A stretch of DNA of 64,000 bases from Cristatella mucedo (taxonomy: Eukaryota; Bryozoa; Phylactolaemata; Cristatellidae). Of this stretch, positions 33,447-45,450 are shown one piece after another. Position 1 is the first letter of the stretch. Each line of letters opens with the position of its first letter. The notes under the pieces are model-generated. The model had not been told where the DNA came from. It saw nothing but the letters and a program-made list of their open reading frames with translations, and did no database searches. Made by a program: the position numbers and the translations under genes. The stretch is taken from contig WPIO01000002.1 in assembly GCA_009760855.2 (NCBI GenBank), positions 8,613,501 through 8,677,500 of the forward strand, in the 5' to 3' direction.

Positions 33447-34553
33447 TATATTACGCGAAAACGTGGAATTTTATAATAATAATTATAATGCACTTGATAA
33501 AGCGCCCTCAGAGAACTTAATCTCTCTCTCTCTCTCTCTAGGCGCTCTACATTTGCTGCAAAGGGAAATGCAATTGAATGGTGAGTAAAATCATGCTTGA
33601 TAAACAAACAAAATGAATAACATGGTTAGGGGTCACATGCACAGGGTCACCATGCAAATGTGATGAGTGGCAGCATGCACGGTGTCAGCACGCATAAGCA
33701 CATGAAGGACGAATCACAGGGACCCACTAAATGCTATCCTAAATAGATGTGTTTTTAAATTCATTTTAAATGTGGTCAGGTCAGGGGATGTTCTGACACA
33801 GGTCGGGAGGGAGTTCCAGGCTTTGGGAGCACACGAACTAAATGGACGGTCTCCAAAGGATTTGAGGTTTCAACAAGGCATAGGTAAACAGTTAGTTTTT
33901 GAAAAGCGGTATGTACGATGTTTGGCCGGGTAGGAGAGTAGATCTGAGAGATAGGCTGGAGCAAAAGAAGGAAGTGACCTAAAAGAGAGCGACAAAACCT
34001 TGAAGTCAATCCGTTGCATGACTGGTAGCCAGTGCAGGTCGGCGAGAAGTGGAGAAATGTGGCAACTGCGACTCTCGCGACAGACAAGCCTAGCTGCCGA
34101 GTTTTGCACCAGCTGCAATCGCCTGATCGCACATGCCGTTAGGCCAGCGAGCAGTGAGTTGCAGAAGTCGAGACGATATGTCACGAATGCATGGACCAAC
34201 TTGGACGTGGTATCCTTATCTAATCAAGCCCGAATTTTAGCAATTTTATGAAGCTGAAAATAGGCAGATTTGACTGTGGAGCTGATATGATCGTCTAATA
34301 AGAGGTCGCTTTGGAATATGACACCTAGATTTCGAGCTGATTCGACAGGAGATATGCTGGCAGAGCCAATTTTGAAAGTCAGCCTTTCCAATTTGTGAAT
34401 CACACTGGGTTTGCCCATAACTAGTGGGTGAGTTTTATCGTCATTTAGTTTTAGAAAATTTGCTGCCATCCATGTGCGGATGTCATCAATACATGCAGCA
34501 AGTGAGTGGAGAGAGTTTGAGGTGCTCTAAGGCTGGGAGGGATCAAAGCAAAC

Positions 34554-35315
34554 TTACAACTGAGTGTCATCCGTATAGAAGTGAAAGCCTAGATTGTGCT
34601 TGGCAGTCACATCAGCAAGAGGGAGAGTATAAACCTTGAAAAGAACCGGACCTAGCACGGAGCCCTGAGGTACGCCATATTTCAGAGGTACCTCAGATGA
34701 TCTTCGTCCAATCACGTCAATACTCTCGAGTCTCCCACTGAGATAGGACCTGAACCACTGCAGAACAGTACCAGTGATGCCCAGGTGAGATGAGAGGCGC
34801 TCTAGAAGAACTTTGTGATCGATGGTATCAAAAGCTGCCGAAAGATCGAGCAAAACAAGAAGAGACACTCTACCCATGACTGCATTCCTAAGTAGGTCGT
34901 TGTATACCCTAAACAATGCTAACTCTGTGGAGGGATAAAAAATATCTCTAAAGCCAGACTGAAACTTACTAGCAAGGTGTGAGGTTTCGATTTATGAGTT
35001 TAGCTGGTCTGCTGCGACCCGTTCCAGAGCCTTTGATAGGAATGGTAGAAGGAAGACTGGGCGGTAGTTGCTTAAGTTCTCTTGGTCTAGTGTCGATTTC
35101 TTGAGAAGTGGCCTGACTGCAGCTTTTTTGAAAGGTGCTGGGACATGACCTGAGGCTAATGACATATTAATGATGTTAGTTGTGCATGGCAGCAGCAGAT
35201 CAATGCAACGTATGAGCAGGACAGTGGGAATAGGGTCCAGAGGACTTGTTGTCTTCTTTGATTGAGATACGAACTTCAGGACTAGATCACTAGTGACCTG
35301 CTTAAATGTAGACAT
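34554..35315 (-). pseudogene. LINE-A reverse transcriptase core
   Basis: Two frames in the same register (34,992-35,315 and 34,554-34,916) are separated by a stop codon. Recognisable blocks are PTVLLIRCIDLLLPCTTNII, NYRPVFLLPFLSKALERV, LLDLSAAFDTIDHKVLLERL, WFRSYLSGRLESI, GVPQGSVLGPVLF and FYTDD. The catalytic pair is intact, but the frame stops right after DTQL. Confidence 0.85.
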
Positions 35316-35347
35316 CGAGGTGCAGCCAGGAATCGAGGGACAGCATT

Positions 35348-36316
35348 CTAAGGGGGTGCTGCCATCGCAGGGATTGACTCCCTGATCTTGTCTATGTTCC
35401 GGATAAAGAATCGAGAGAAGCGATCGGCTAGATCATCGCAAGGATAATCAGATAAGGAGCTAACCTGAGAGTGGTTGAGGAGATGGTTTATCGTCAACAT
35501 CAGCATTTTTGGATTGTACATCTGTGATTCAACAATTTTTCTATAGAAGCTAGACTTGGCCTTTGCTAGGATCGATTGGTACGACCTACAGTAGTCTTCA
35601 TATGCCTGTCGATAGACAGTCAGTCCAGATCTTTTGCATGCTTTTTCAAGCTTTCGCTTAGTAGACCTGGCAAGTATAATGTCTGTGGTAAACCATAGGC
35701 CGTCTAAGTGGGGGTGCACAGTGCGCTTTGTCAGAGGTGCAAACTCGTCGAGCGTGTCAGCTAGTGTCGTGTTGCAGCTATCAACCAATGATGACAGATC
35801 GGAGGGAGGGCTGAGCAGCAGAGGTGAAGCATCGATCTCAAGGGTTTTGAGGTTTCGCGATTCACAGGTTATTTTAGAGGAGGAAGTGGGCACACACTTT
35901 ATATTGAATGAGATCTGCATGTGGTCAGATAAGCAGGATTTGGTGATAATTGGTGATGACAAAGTGCAGTTGTATGAGAAAATCTGGTCGAGTGTGTGAC
36001 TCTTGATGTGAGTAGGGCCATGGACATGAGCCACAAGAAGCAATGAGTCATTCAATGCAAGAAATTCGGTGCTGAAAGCGTCAGATAAGTTATCAAAGTG
36101 AACGTTGGAATCACCCATAACGAGGAACGATCGATTTCTTGCACACACAATCGAAATGAGATCGGAGAAATCTGAGATAAAGGGGGATTTGGTACCTGGT
36201 GGATGATAGACTACTGCCACTCTCGGTAGCTTGTTTTCGGATGAGACCGAGACAATTGATTCAAAAGACTGCTTCGAGGCTACTGCAAATGGCTTGAAGT
36301 TGGATTTCGAGCGCAC
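35348..36316 (-). pseudogene. LINE-A endonuclease frame (322 codons)
   Basis: The longest open frame in the window. It encodes most of an apurinic-type endonuclease plus the linker before the reverse transcriptase. Motifs are VYHPPG, MGDSN, THIKSHTLDQIF and LSDH, where the D and H residues form the active site in this family. The start of the domain lies in another frame at about 36,340-36,510, and the frame ends at a stop near 35,348 just before the frameshift into the reverse transcriptase. Confidence 0.85.
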
Positions 36317-36930
36317 GATAATAGCAACTCTACACCAGTTTTGATTGATCTAGGGGTGGGAAAGAACGAGAAACCAGATGGGGTAGCGTCTTTTATTGTC
36401 GGGAAGTTTATCTATTATAGCCAAGTTTCAGTTAGGGCGAGCAGGTCAATAACATTTTTAGAAATAAGGTCGCTTATTACCAGAGGCTTATTGCACATTG
36501 AGCGAGGATTTCAAAGGCAAGCGTTAAGTCTGGCCGATGGAGTTACAACAGGCCTGATGACCACTAAGTTAGAGAGATTTACAGTGACACATGTGGGGGA
36601 GCATGCTGAGCGGTACGAGACAATGCTAGGAATACCAAACGAGCGGGTACTCAGCTCGCAGTTCCTGCCGAACGAGCGGCGTCTGACCTGGCGGTTCCGG
36701 CCATGGCGGCGGCTACGGTGTGCTTTTCTTTTGTTAATACATAGTTCATGAATCTTAGCAACAGCATTAATATCTAGGAATGCATTTGATCTACGATGAC
36801 GAAGCGATAACAGCTGCCGACGATCATAACTAACGTGCAGGTTACTAGCCGCTGGCGTAGCTAAGGCAGCCGCTGGCGTGGGAGACCCAGCAGCCCGAAG
36901 CGACAAGCGTTTAGATATCCATAGGCACGT

Positions 36931-37155
36931 AATTTCTTACGCGCTACGGTCAAGTAACAATCAGAATAACTTTAAACAGGTCTTAGCTGTATCGTTTCCG
37001 TATACGATGCTCGCAAGAACTTCGGTTTTCGGAAGAATTCTGCAACGAACACGAACGCACGTTAGAGCGCTCTATGTCAGGAGGCGAGAAAGTTTCAACT
37101 GAGGCAGCACTTCGTTCAGTCAAATTATTGCATCTTAATGGGATGCATTAGTAAA
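36931..37155. other. Possible 5' part of LINE-A or flank
   Basis: GC-richer than what follows (GCACGTTAGAGCGC). It may be the untranslated start of the LINE, but with no second full-length copy in the window I cannot set the boundary. Confidence 0.3.
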
Positions 37156-37162
37156 TTGCCAC

Positions 37163-37300
37163 CCTGGCTTGGCCCTTGGGCTTATACAGTGGCCTTTGAC
37201 GACAGAATTCGTGGACTCAAGCCAGCCGGCACATGTGAAGCCCCTGGATAGGAATTAATTTCTCTTAGATGGCTATGTATATAAATTATGTTTTATATAT
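37163..37300 (+). mobile_element. SINE-1, degraded copy
   Basis: CCTGGCTTGGCCCTTGGGCT, then GTGGACTCAAGCC (decayed B-box), ACATGTGAAGCCCCTGGATA and TTAATTTCTCTTAGATGGCT with an AT-rich tail. Order and spacing match SINE-1. Confidence 0.6.
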
Positions 37301-39596
37301 AAACTGACACCTAAATGAGCACCTACATCAGACGAATCTACTAGTCTGTGAAAACCTTAATGTGTCTCAGCACTACTCAGGAAGCCTCTGCCATTATTTT
37401 TGGTTTGTCCTATTATTGAATTAGACGTCAGCACTTCTAACAGAGCATTTTGGTCATTGTCCGTAGTTATAATGACACCAATTTCTACATTCGTGAATGC
37501 TTCGGGCTTAGTGGATCTGTTAACTAGCATCATTTGTGAAACCCTGTTCCCATTTTCAGGCGAATGACAAGTGCCAGTGCGAAGTCACAAATACAGTAAG
37601 ATATTAGTAAATCAAAGAGACCGTTGAGAATGCCGGAGTCACTCCATGAACTTGAGTCCTTGTGATTGGCTGCATGATAGATTCAATCAGGCGCTTTAAG
37701 TAACTAGCAGCCAGTTGACATCCGGAGTGTATAGTAAGAAAAATAAGCTCAAGCCACGTTTAGACGAGCACGCAAGTTCATTACAATGTGTGGCTAAAGT
37801 GGCATATTAACCAGCGTTGTAATTGCTTTGGGAGTAAGGCATATTTTCAATGGAGCGAACTCAAATTTCAGCTTTCGTGAATTTAGCTCTCAAATGGCTT
37901 ACCGCAAACCGGTGGCCCTTGATTGTGAGAAAATTGCATCATTTGTTAAATAACTAGCACGATTAAAAAGGTCAAGTAAAATTAAGTACAAGTAAAGTGG
38001 TCGTCGCCATACATTTTTAGTTATCCGTTCAATGGGCCTGCCTCAAAAGTGGAAATCTGCTGCTTTTATATGAGTAGTATAGGGTAGCTGAAAACTAATT
38101 GTATAAATCTTACACCTACGAAAAGGGATTTCAAGTCAACTCTCATAAAACTGCACGTTTCATACGGTCCGGGAAGTGCTTACTTTCGCCACGAGCTCTA
38201 CGTTGACTTTCTGTCTCAAGCAAGTTCTGATTCTAAATTTCATCTAATTCTGTAACCATTGGAAGGCATGAGCATCTCCACTGTAACTAAATATCATGGC
38301 CCTTGCTCGCGACCGCGCCTCATTATCGACCTCGTTCTTGCTGTCACTCTGACACCTGGTGCTTGCGGTTAGCGGCCTCGATGGACCCAGGCTTCAAAGC
38401 CCCGGCATGACTTGCTGCTTTCACGTCACGCTGCGGCTCTTGAGTTAGAGTACTTCAGCACGCATCAGTTCGTTGATTATCAATTTCAAGCAAAGCCTCA
38501 ATTTGCCCTTCTTCCTTTGATGGCAGATAAATCACTGCAGTGAAGAATACTGTAACAATTTTGATAACTGATTCTTCAGTGCGACGGTGCTCGTCACTGT
38601 CATGGTAAAGCAAAGACTAGAAGATGGATGCTTCCGTGGACTTCTTGCACTTCCGCTGCCTCGGCCCTTTCATGTCATGCTGATCTATGAGGAAACTAAG
38701 CAGGGCTATGCATGCCAGGGCTATTTTCTAAGGCTATCTCAAATGCTAAAGAGATCTGCAAATAGAGAGTCCTTACCTGCAAGGAAGAATTTAGAGTGAA
38801 TTTTCGACAGCTAGAAAACCAAGACTTGAGCGATAGCTAAATACTGCCTCGCGTGGTTTGATTCCTATTCTTGCTTGGAGTGTTAACAGCCTCCCTGCTT
38901 CATAAGCTTGTGACTGCCCAAAAAGCAGCCACCCCCTGCATAGGCAGTTGACCACGTTGCTGAGTATGGTCACGTAACAAAAGGCCGTTCTCCACCAAGC
39001 ATGCTATCACGCATGCATGCAATCACGCACGTTCGTCGTTATGGCAGAGATTTCTTCTTGCTGCAGGCACGGGACGGAGTTCAAGCCTCGGAAATCTATG
39101 CTCAGATGACATTTTACTCCGGCCGCATCCTCGCTAGCCAGCTCGTGCCGAGAGAGTGCATACGCCCTCTCCTCGGGGAAAGGTATGTCTTGCAGAATAC
39201 GATCACTCGCAAGCACTCGTTAGATACCAGATTCATCTATTGACCCGTAGTTCTCCAGTGTGAGGCCCCAGGTGCCTGGCCTACTGCAGGAGCCCAGGGT
39301 GGGCCGGATGAGGCCAGCTGCATATGCCATGGACTCCTCACTTAAGTCACTTTGATATCATTTCGTTGCAAACCATTGAAATAAACTTTAATCGATACTG
39401 ACCAAGTGAACGACAAAGCCGACAACCATATATCCTCATCACAATTTACAAGCAGCTGTCAGCTTGTCAAATTTAAAATTTGCAGTTCCAGCTTTGCAAT
39501 GTAGTAGTGCAAATTCCACGTACTTACTTCTGACAGTTAGCTAAGTATACAACATGTTGAATTTCGAACATGTGTTAATGCAAAGTCACGAATAAT
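37301..39596. other. No confirmed feature; one candidate 36-base exon
   Basis: Candidate exon at 37,560-37,595: acceptor CCCATTTTCAG, donor GTAAGA, frame ANDKCQCEVTNT in phase 0-0. The rest is anonymous. A moderately GC-rich part at 38,280-39,340 has several short frames on both strands (for example 39,001-39,243) with no recognised domain. Confidence 0.25.
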
Positions 39597-41560
39597 GCAC
39601 TCACTCTTACGAGCCAACCTCTCTTAGAAGGTCCTGCTGGATACTCAACAAGCTAAGCCTGCTTACAGGCTCGCGGAACATCGTTGATCTGAGATGATTC
39701 TTCATCAGCTTTAGTTTGCAGAATTATCGCTCACCTGAGCAGTTTGTCACCGCGTGGCAGATGAAAATACAAAGCGCTATCTTTGTTCATAAACGCGCTA
39801 TTGAGGCCGTTATCAACGATGAAGCTAAACAACTTAATTTTTTATATTTTTGCAAATAGTAGAATTATCTGGATCGTCATTCTCATCTTCCTCTTGGTCG
39901 TCGGACTCCGCCGCCTGCAATGCTTCCTTGCCCAGCTTTGTTTGCCGAGCTGCCTTAAATTGTACCAGCTATTCTTCCAGCTCAGGCTGCAGATCAGAGG
40001 CATAGCAAATGCTTGACGTGCTAGCACCTTCTGAAATTTCTGCATCAGAAAGTTATGAAATTTTTTAGTTAGGAAGCAAATCAGTCGGCTAATTCAGCAT
40101 GTGCTTCCTTGTGCTTTGACAATGCAGCAGCAAGGCTGTCGATGATGACGACGAACGTGTCAATACGGAATTTATCAAGTGGTTGCAATTGAATCTCGTT
40201 GTCTTCGCCGACTTATTTGTGATTTCGTATGCGTACGCGATTGCTAAGATCAGCCTGATAGCATTCACGGCATGACAGGTGTTTGCAATCTGTTTGAAAG
40301 TGGTCAAACTGTTCACGAAGACTTTGGACGTACATCTCCAGGGATTCATAAATCGTGGCAGCGGAATTCAAGTTTCTATCATCGGAGTGCAATTACACGC
40401 TTATGGCTTGGACTCTTGAGAGAACGCTCTGCCAGAAAGCAGCCAATATGCCCGTCTCATGGCATTCGACCGTGAATCCTCGTCCTCATGAAGCTTCGTC
40501 ACACATCACTGCCTTACGGCCGCCCACTTTGTAGCCAATAATGTCCTTCAGAGCTTTGACAATCTCACTATAAACGCATCTATTTATCACAGCATTTAGT
40601 GGGTCCCTGTGAGTCGTCCTTTGTTGTGCGTATGCGTGCTGACACTGCGCATGCTGTCATTCACCATACTGGCAATCTGACACTGTGCATGGCACCCCGA
40701 ACCATGTTGTTCTTGTTGTTTACTGAGCATGCTTCCTCTAACCATTCGATCGCGCTTTCTCTGCAGCAAATGTAAATTGCCTAGAAATATATTCAGTTCT
40801 CTGAGGGTGCTACATCGAATGCATTATTATTATCATTAGTCCCTCACCGGAGCCTTTTCGGCATCACATCTTGCTGACCACCCACCGTGTGACCGACAGT
40901 CTCTTTAGTGTTAGCCGGCCTGCAGTCTATTCCAGCGTGTTCTTGAGGATGGCCCAGTGTGCTGTCAAACCAGCAAAAATCATGTACAACCGCTAGACAA
41001 CGTCAAAGAACGGTGAAGCATTGGTACAACAGGCTGCTGCCCACTGACCAATGAGGTTCAAGGAAGGAATTGCCTGCACAGCACATGTAGGCGGTACAAG
41101 GATTCAACCGCTGTATAAGAGCCTCCACATCTCGTTAACTTATTTTATATTGTACCTCTGTACTTGCCACTCATGCTGCTAGCATGTTGCTAGCATTACC
41201 GTACGACTGTCCACGACAATTGTCATTGTTGATACCCAAGCTGTGCAGAAACTGAAGCAAGCTATCTGCAGGCTCTTCACCTTTGTGACCTTGCTGAGGT
41301 AAAAAAGTAACGAACCACTCAACAGGGCTAGACAAACGGCAACCCATAGCAAATAATCACTGTCAGCTGATCCTGACATGTCAGGCGTAGAGTCAAATGA
41401 GACTTTTGAGTACTTGGCAGACTAAAACTCGGACTTGATCCGATCGAAATTTGATTGGCCGATCAGCTGAATTAGTAGATTGCCGATGATGGTAGACATG
41501 TAAGAAAAGTGTCTTTTTCCCTTGTTAGCATGCATCTGCAGGTGTTGCACCATTAAGTGG
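39597..41560 (-). pseudogene. hAT-superfamily transposase relic (ZMYM/TTF-type zinc finger family)
   Basis: Read on the minus strand across several frames, the order matches the long TTF-type hAT transposases. It starts with ANKGK and NLLIQLIGQSNFDRI, then SFDSTPDMSGSAD (catalytic-region aspartate). LLQFLHSLGI, NDNCRGQSYGNASNM, LTAHWAILKNTLE and LKRLSVTRWVVS follow. After a LINE insertion come ETGILAAFWQSVLSRVQAIS and, at the end, AVTNCSGER, KLKLMKNHLRSTM and LSLLSI of the C-terminal dimerisation region, with a stop at 39,607. Frameshifts and stops throughout make it inactive. I did not locate its terminal inverted repeats. Confidence 0.75.
40548..40838 (+). mobile_element. LINE-A 3' end nested in the hAT relic
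   Basis: TATAAACGCATCTATTTATC, CAGCATTTAGTGGGTCCCTG, the GCATGCTGTCATTCACC spacer, then the hairpin AAATTGCCTAGAAATATATT...TCTGAGGGTGC and an ATT tail. It splits the transposase between the TRW and ETGIL blocks. Confidence 0.85.
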
Positions 41561-41562
41561 AT

Positions 41563-42038
41563 CACTTATGATATTTCGTGGACATATCCACACGGGCGCA
41601 CCTGGTCGAGGATTTACTATAGGTGCCTGCTGACGAAGACCAAATAAAATCCTAGTAATTGCATTGCTTACCGCCGAACGAGCAATACTTCCCAGTTCCA
41701 GTACAGCTTGCTAGAGAGCATTTAAGCCGTCTTCCAAGTAGTATCATGAACTACTAGCAGGTATGGAAACTTTGGTAATCCGATCAGCGCTTCCTCGAGG
41801 TTTTTATGCTTCACGTTGCTACCACATGAGGCTTATTTCTTCTGGGAATCCGTTGCCTCATGTGACATTGCATTTCCACTTGTATGTGTCTTCACAACAC
41901 ATAGTGGAACATGAAATATTAAAATTGCACACTTCAACGGTTCATTGGCATGGTTTTCGTGGCCAGTTTCCTCAACCAAGAACCATATAACATCATTTCA
42001 AGAATAACGATAATACATTAATACTGATAAGACTGTGA
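41563..42038. other. No recognised feature
   Basis: May include the 5' part of the hAT relic: minus-strand text AVLELGSIARSAVSNAITRI near 41,680. It is otherwise anonymous. Confidence 0.3.
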
Positions 42039-42039
42039 T

Positions 42040-42480
42040 AATAATATAATAATAATTATTATTATTATAGGTCGCTTTAGAGCTCCCTATGCAAACTGAT
42101 TCATTATCAGTGGGCTTTAAAGCTCAGCTGCAAGATAATAGATAACCTGGGATTTATGACCTGCACACTAACAAGCCTGAAACAGCAGGCACGTACACGC
42201 AATTAGACGCTCAGACTCACTTGTTCACTAGTACCTTAGGCTATTAACAAAAACTAAATCATGCAAGATAAAGCACGAAAACCTAGAAGTCACAGCAATG
42301 AATTAATCTGGGACGCAGGCGCAACTTAGCGTAGCTGGTGTGTCTTTAGCTGCGTCTTACCTAAATGATGCGAAGTCTTTTCACATAGTGACAAAAGCAA
42401 GGCAGTCAGTTCCAGACTTTCTGCGGAGACAAATTTAAGGCCTGATCACTAATCTTATTTTAATTGAGTGCATTTGTCAA
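42040..42480 (-). mobile_element. LINE-B 3' fragment
   Basis: The left edge is an AAT/ATT repeat, the LINE tail. The minus-strand translation near 42,350-42,440 gives ESLELTALLLSLCEKTS and KTQLKTHQLR, the family C-terminal motif (compare FKSQLKTHLIR at 45.15 kb). Confidence 0.55.
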
Positions 42481-42484
42481 CATT

Positions 42485-44188
42485 ATTAAATAAGGCACTG
42501 CACATGCTTGCCTGTCTTATGTACTGAATAGAATTACAGGCATCGCGGCTATTTAAAATACGTTTCTAAAGTCAATCCATCAATTACACTATATAAGAAA
42601 GTATATGCCAGCTCATCAGTGTAATCTACTAACATCATTGGGCCGGTTACAACCTTTTGCCAAAAGATACCAGTCTGCAGCTCACAGTGACGGGTTTTCT
42701 CCAGAAATCTACCGAGTATTCTAGATGATACGCTGATGTTAACGTTTGATAAGCTGGAAACTAAGGTTTTTGCTGACCTTTATATTGTTAATGCTTAGCC
42801 GTCACCTGAAGATCTTATTTCGTCGCTTATAGCTATATGAGTCAGCAGATATTACGGATAATGCCCTTCTTCGTGCACGTGTGCGTGCAGTGAGCCAAGA
42901 AATATTAAAAGCAGTCACGGGTCACGTTACAGATCATGTAAAGCGCCCTCTAAGGCTTTCGGATTGATATCCAGTAAAAGTTTGCAGCGGTTGTTAACTT
43001 CAAGAAGCTGAAATAATAACTGGTAAGGCATTCTTTGGAAGTACCCCTTTACCTTTTTGTGCACGTCTATAGACAGCATCCAAGTCACGCACATTGCTGC
43101 TGCCTCGTTCTCAGTGTGTCGCTGTTGCTGTCGCTGTCACTCTGTTGTCAAGCTCACTGTTTGTGCTTCTACTGCTTCTTTTGAGCAACTGTAACCACCT
43201 GCTCAGCAACTCATGGTCACGGCTGTATAGATGAGTATCCATGTTATCTCTGTCGCGAGCCACACTGAGCCGTGATGACTATTTGGCATTTATCTAAGCA
43301 GATTTTATGTATATAGAACTCAAAATGAAAGCCTTTTTTACAAAAACGGAATTTTCTGTTGTAAGACTGATCTCGTGCCAGTATCACACCTATGCATGCC
43401 TGTTCGGACGTTTTGGAGATTTAAAGAAGAACTGCTCTATTATTTTTACTTATGAAAGAGTAGAAAAGCTTCGCGGCAGTCAAGATCTCGGCTGTCAAGA
43501 ACATCATGGCTCTCATAGCGTCTCAAACTCGCGTTCGCTACTACAACCGTTCGAGCTCCAGGTTGTGTGCTCGTTCCACTTGGTTTGGCATGAGGTTACA
43601 GCATCATTCAGTCTCGCGATTGTCTTCTGAATCAGCAGCTTTGATTTATCTTTTAGGGGCCCATTCGTCACGCTTCCTCTGTATTGTCACCAATGGTTGC
43701 ACTTTATGTACCAATGAGTCAACTTGTCAGGAGTCTCGATTGGATACTCTCCTGCCCACTTCCGCCTTGACTATTGGCCTCTAAGTAGGCTAGTTTGTTG
43801 CGTGGCATTGGCTACTAGCACGACCGTCTGTTTTACTAGTACAGTTAATACTCTCAGCTCAGCGTTCCAGAAGGTCAGGCTGCAGCCATTTAGTGCCACC
43901 AGCGCATAAGTGATAAGCAAATGACCAAGCTGTAACCCGTCACGCATAATCGATCCTGTGCGTTCTAGAGGACCCAACAGCTAGTTCTGCTTGTAGCAGC
44001 AAGAGCAGCATGGATTAGTGTAAATAATAATAATAATAATTTATCTCCGCCTCTTAACTTTTTCAAAATCACAAACACTAAGTGTGTGTTACACAGGAGA
44101 GTTTTCTATAGCCCACTCAAAAGTTCTTAGTGGTTTTCGACACCTTCGCATTCCGTAGCCCGCAGACTTCATCTCACGCAACAAAGAG
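42485..44188. other. No recognised feature
   Basis: Includes overlapping frames of 60-107 codons on both strands at 43,300-43,980. None has a recognised domain. An AAT run lies near 44,025. Confidence 0.3.
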
Positions 44189-44194
44189 AAAGTG

Positions 44195-44330
44195 AGAGCA
44201 TAGCTGAGTTGGTAGAGCGGTTGAAGTAGTGAGTAGCATGTAAGTAGTAACTTTGGACGGCTGGAAATAGTGTGCCATAGTCGACCGCAGGAGATTAGAT
44301 TTCGGTACCTAAGAATTTTAAGAGTGAGTT
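44195..44330 (+). mobile_element. Possible tRNA-derived repeat
   Basis: CATAGCTGAGTTGGTAGAGC followed by GG is a near-perfect tRNA D-arm/A-box. No clear B-box follows at the expected distance, so this is a decayed tRNA-like or SINE head rather than a tRNA gene. Confidence 0.35.
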
Positions 44331-44469
44331 CTACAGTCTAAGATCTTCAGAGAAAATATTTCTTTCGCCAAATGTCTTTAAGCTTAGGAATGGAACAGCT
44401 ATTTTATTGTTCACAAAGGAACTAACAGCAAGAAGAGGCTGAAACCGGTGCAGCAGTTCAGCTAGTTAT

Positions 44470-44610
44470 AAAGGAACCAAGCCGTAGTGGACCTTGTGGT
44501 TATATAAAACTTATTCTGTATCCGTTGATCCATAGCAAGCCATCGAATCTTTTTAAGCAAAAGAGACACGAGGTCCGCTCAATCGATCAATCAGCAGCTG
44601 CAGCTGTGCT
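44470..44610 (-). mobile_element. LINE-B fragment, degraded
   Basis: TCTGTATCCGTTGATCCATAG and AGCAAAAGAGACACGAGGTC match CTCTGCATCCGTTGATCAAC and AGCAAAGGAGACATGTGGTC at 54.24-54.30 kb, part of a minus-strand LINE-B piece. Confidence 0.45.
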
Positions 44611-44699
44611 AATTTGCACCTGAAGTTAAGGTTCGGTCCCCGACCAAGGTCAATGTAGATGCAGTATGTGGTATGTGCTCAAATGTGGAATTGTGACCT

Positions 44700-45450
44700 G
44701 ATCATTAGTCAATCACCGACCAATCTCTCTCACTGACCAGCTTGCCCCAGCAACGATCAATTGAGCCAGATGGTTTACCGAAGGCTGGTGGGTGTACATT
44801 TGAGCTGCATCAACGACTTCTACAGCTTGATCGAGGAATATAGTTAATTATCGCGAGTTGATGTAACCATGCATAGACTAGCATGCATACACTGGCATAG
44901 CTCGCTCCAATAGCGTCAATGACCAAAGGTTTGTGTAATGCACAATAGCATGCAAATAGTAGCATAAATAGCCAGTGCAGTATGTTGAGGCAAATATGCC
45001 AAAGCAAATGCTAAGACACGTGGGCCTACGGTTTGCACGATCAATGGCAAGTAACATGCACTGAACTGTGCATAGGTAAGCAAACTAAGCACGTAGAAGC
45101 AGAGCTGGTGAATCAAACATGAAAGATGTGAAATCTGACCGGATCAGATGTGTCTTGAGCTGAGACTTAAATGATACCAAGCAATTCAGGTAGTGATTGT
45201 AGCTGCAAGCAAGTTTTCAGCTCTCGGTGCCTATTAAGTGGAAAGTTCAATCATCAAAGAATTTTATTTAGTGCAAATGACGGTGAGATAGCAAGATGCT
45301 GAGAAGCAGATGGTGCAATAGCACACTTAAGGAACAAAGAGGTCGAGAATGGAAGCTACCTAGCTCGAAAGATGTCAATTTGGTGTAACTGCATGAGATC
45401 TCAACAACATAGCTCGACAGCAAAGCCCTCCCGCTGAAACGCTAGCATGC
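44700..45450 (-). mobile_element. LINE-B 3' part, copy 1 of a duplicated block
   Basis: The minus-strand translation contains KLACSYNHYLNC then FKSQLKTHLIRSDFTSFMFD, the typical end of a CR1/L2-like LINE protein, followed by a long 3' untranslated region. It is collinear with 47.46-48.33 kb. Confidence 0.65.

Larger units (their letters stand above)
33478..36930 (-). mobile_element. LINE-A, best copy: near full-length CR1/L2-like retrotransposon
   Basis: Reads on the minus strand for about 3.45 kb. A basic N-terminal region (36,511-36,906) ends in NLVVIRPVV, and the next frame gives NKPLVISDLISKNVIDLLAL, the start of an AP-type endonuclease. A 322-codon frame (35,348-36,316) carries AVVYHPPG, FLVMGDSNVHF, GPTHIKSHTLDQIFS and CLSDHMQ, the metal-binding and catalytic blocks of the family. 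After a frameshift near 35,330 the reverse transcriptase runs on in one frame. Its blocks are RPVFLLPFLSKALERV, RVSLLVLLDLSAAFDTIDHK, YGVPQGSVLGPV and catalytic YTDD. The C-terminal block LQLVQNSAARLVCRE and HISPLLADLHWLPV follows. Nonsense codons near 34,990, 34,550 and 34,210 and a shift near 33,870 inactivate it. The 3' end has the hairpin and a short ATT tail, with a CT run inserted in the hairpin at 33,518-33,540. Confidence 0.9.

Noticed and set aside
35348-36316. 322-codon frame as a host endonuclease gene
   Set aside because: It is collinear with LINE-A and continues into a reverse transcriptase.
36341-36751. 136-codon plus-strand frame
   Set aside because: It is antisense to the N-terminal part of the LINE-A protein.
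39001-39243. 80-codon plus-strand frame and its 69-codon antisense partner
   Set aside because: No recognisable motif in either; GC-richer anonymous DNA.
44195-44330. A functional tRNA gene
   Set aside because: Only the D-arm/A-box part is clear; no T-loop or acceptor stem pairing at the right distance.
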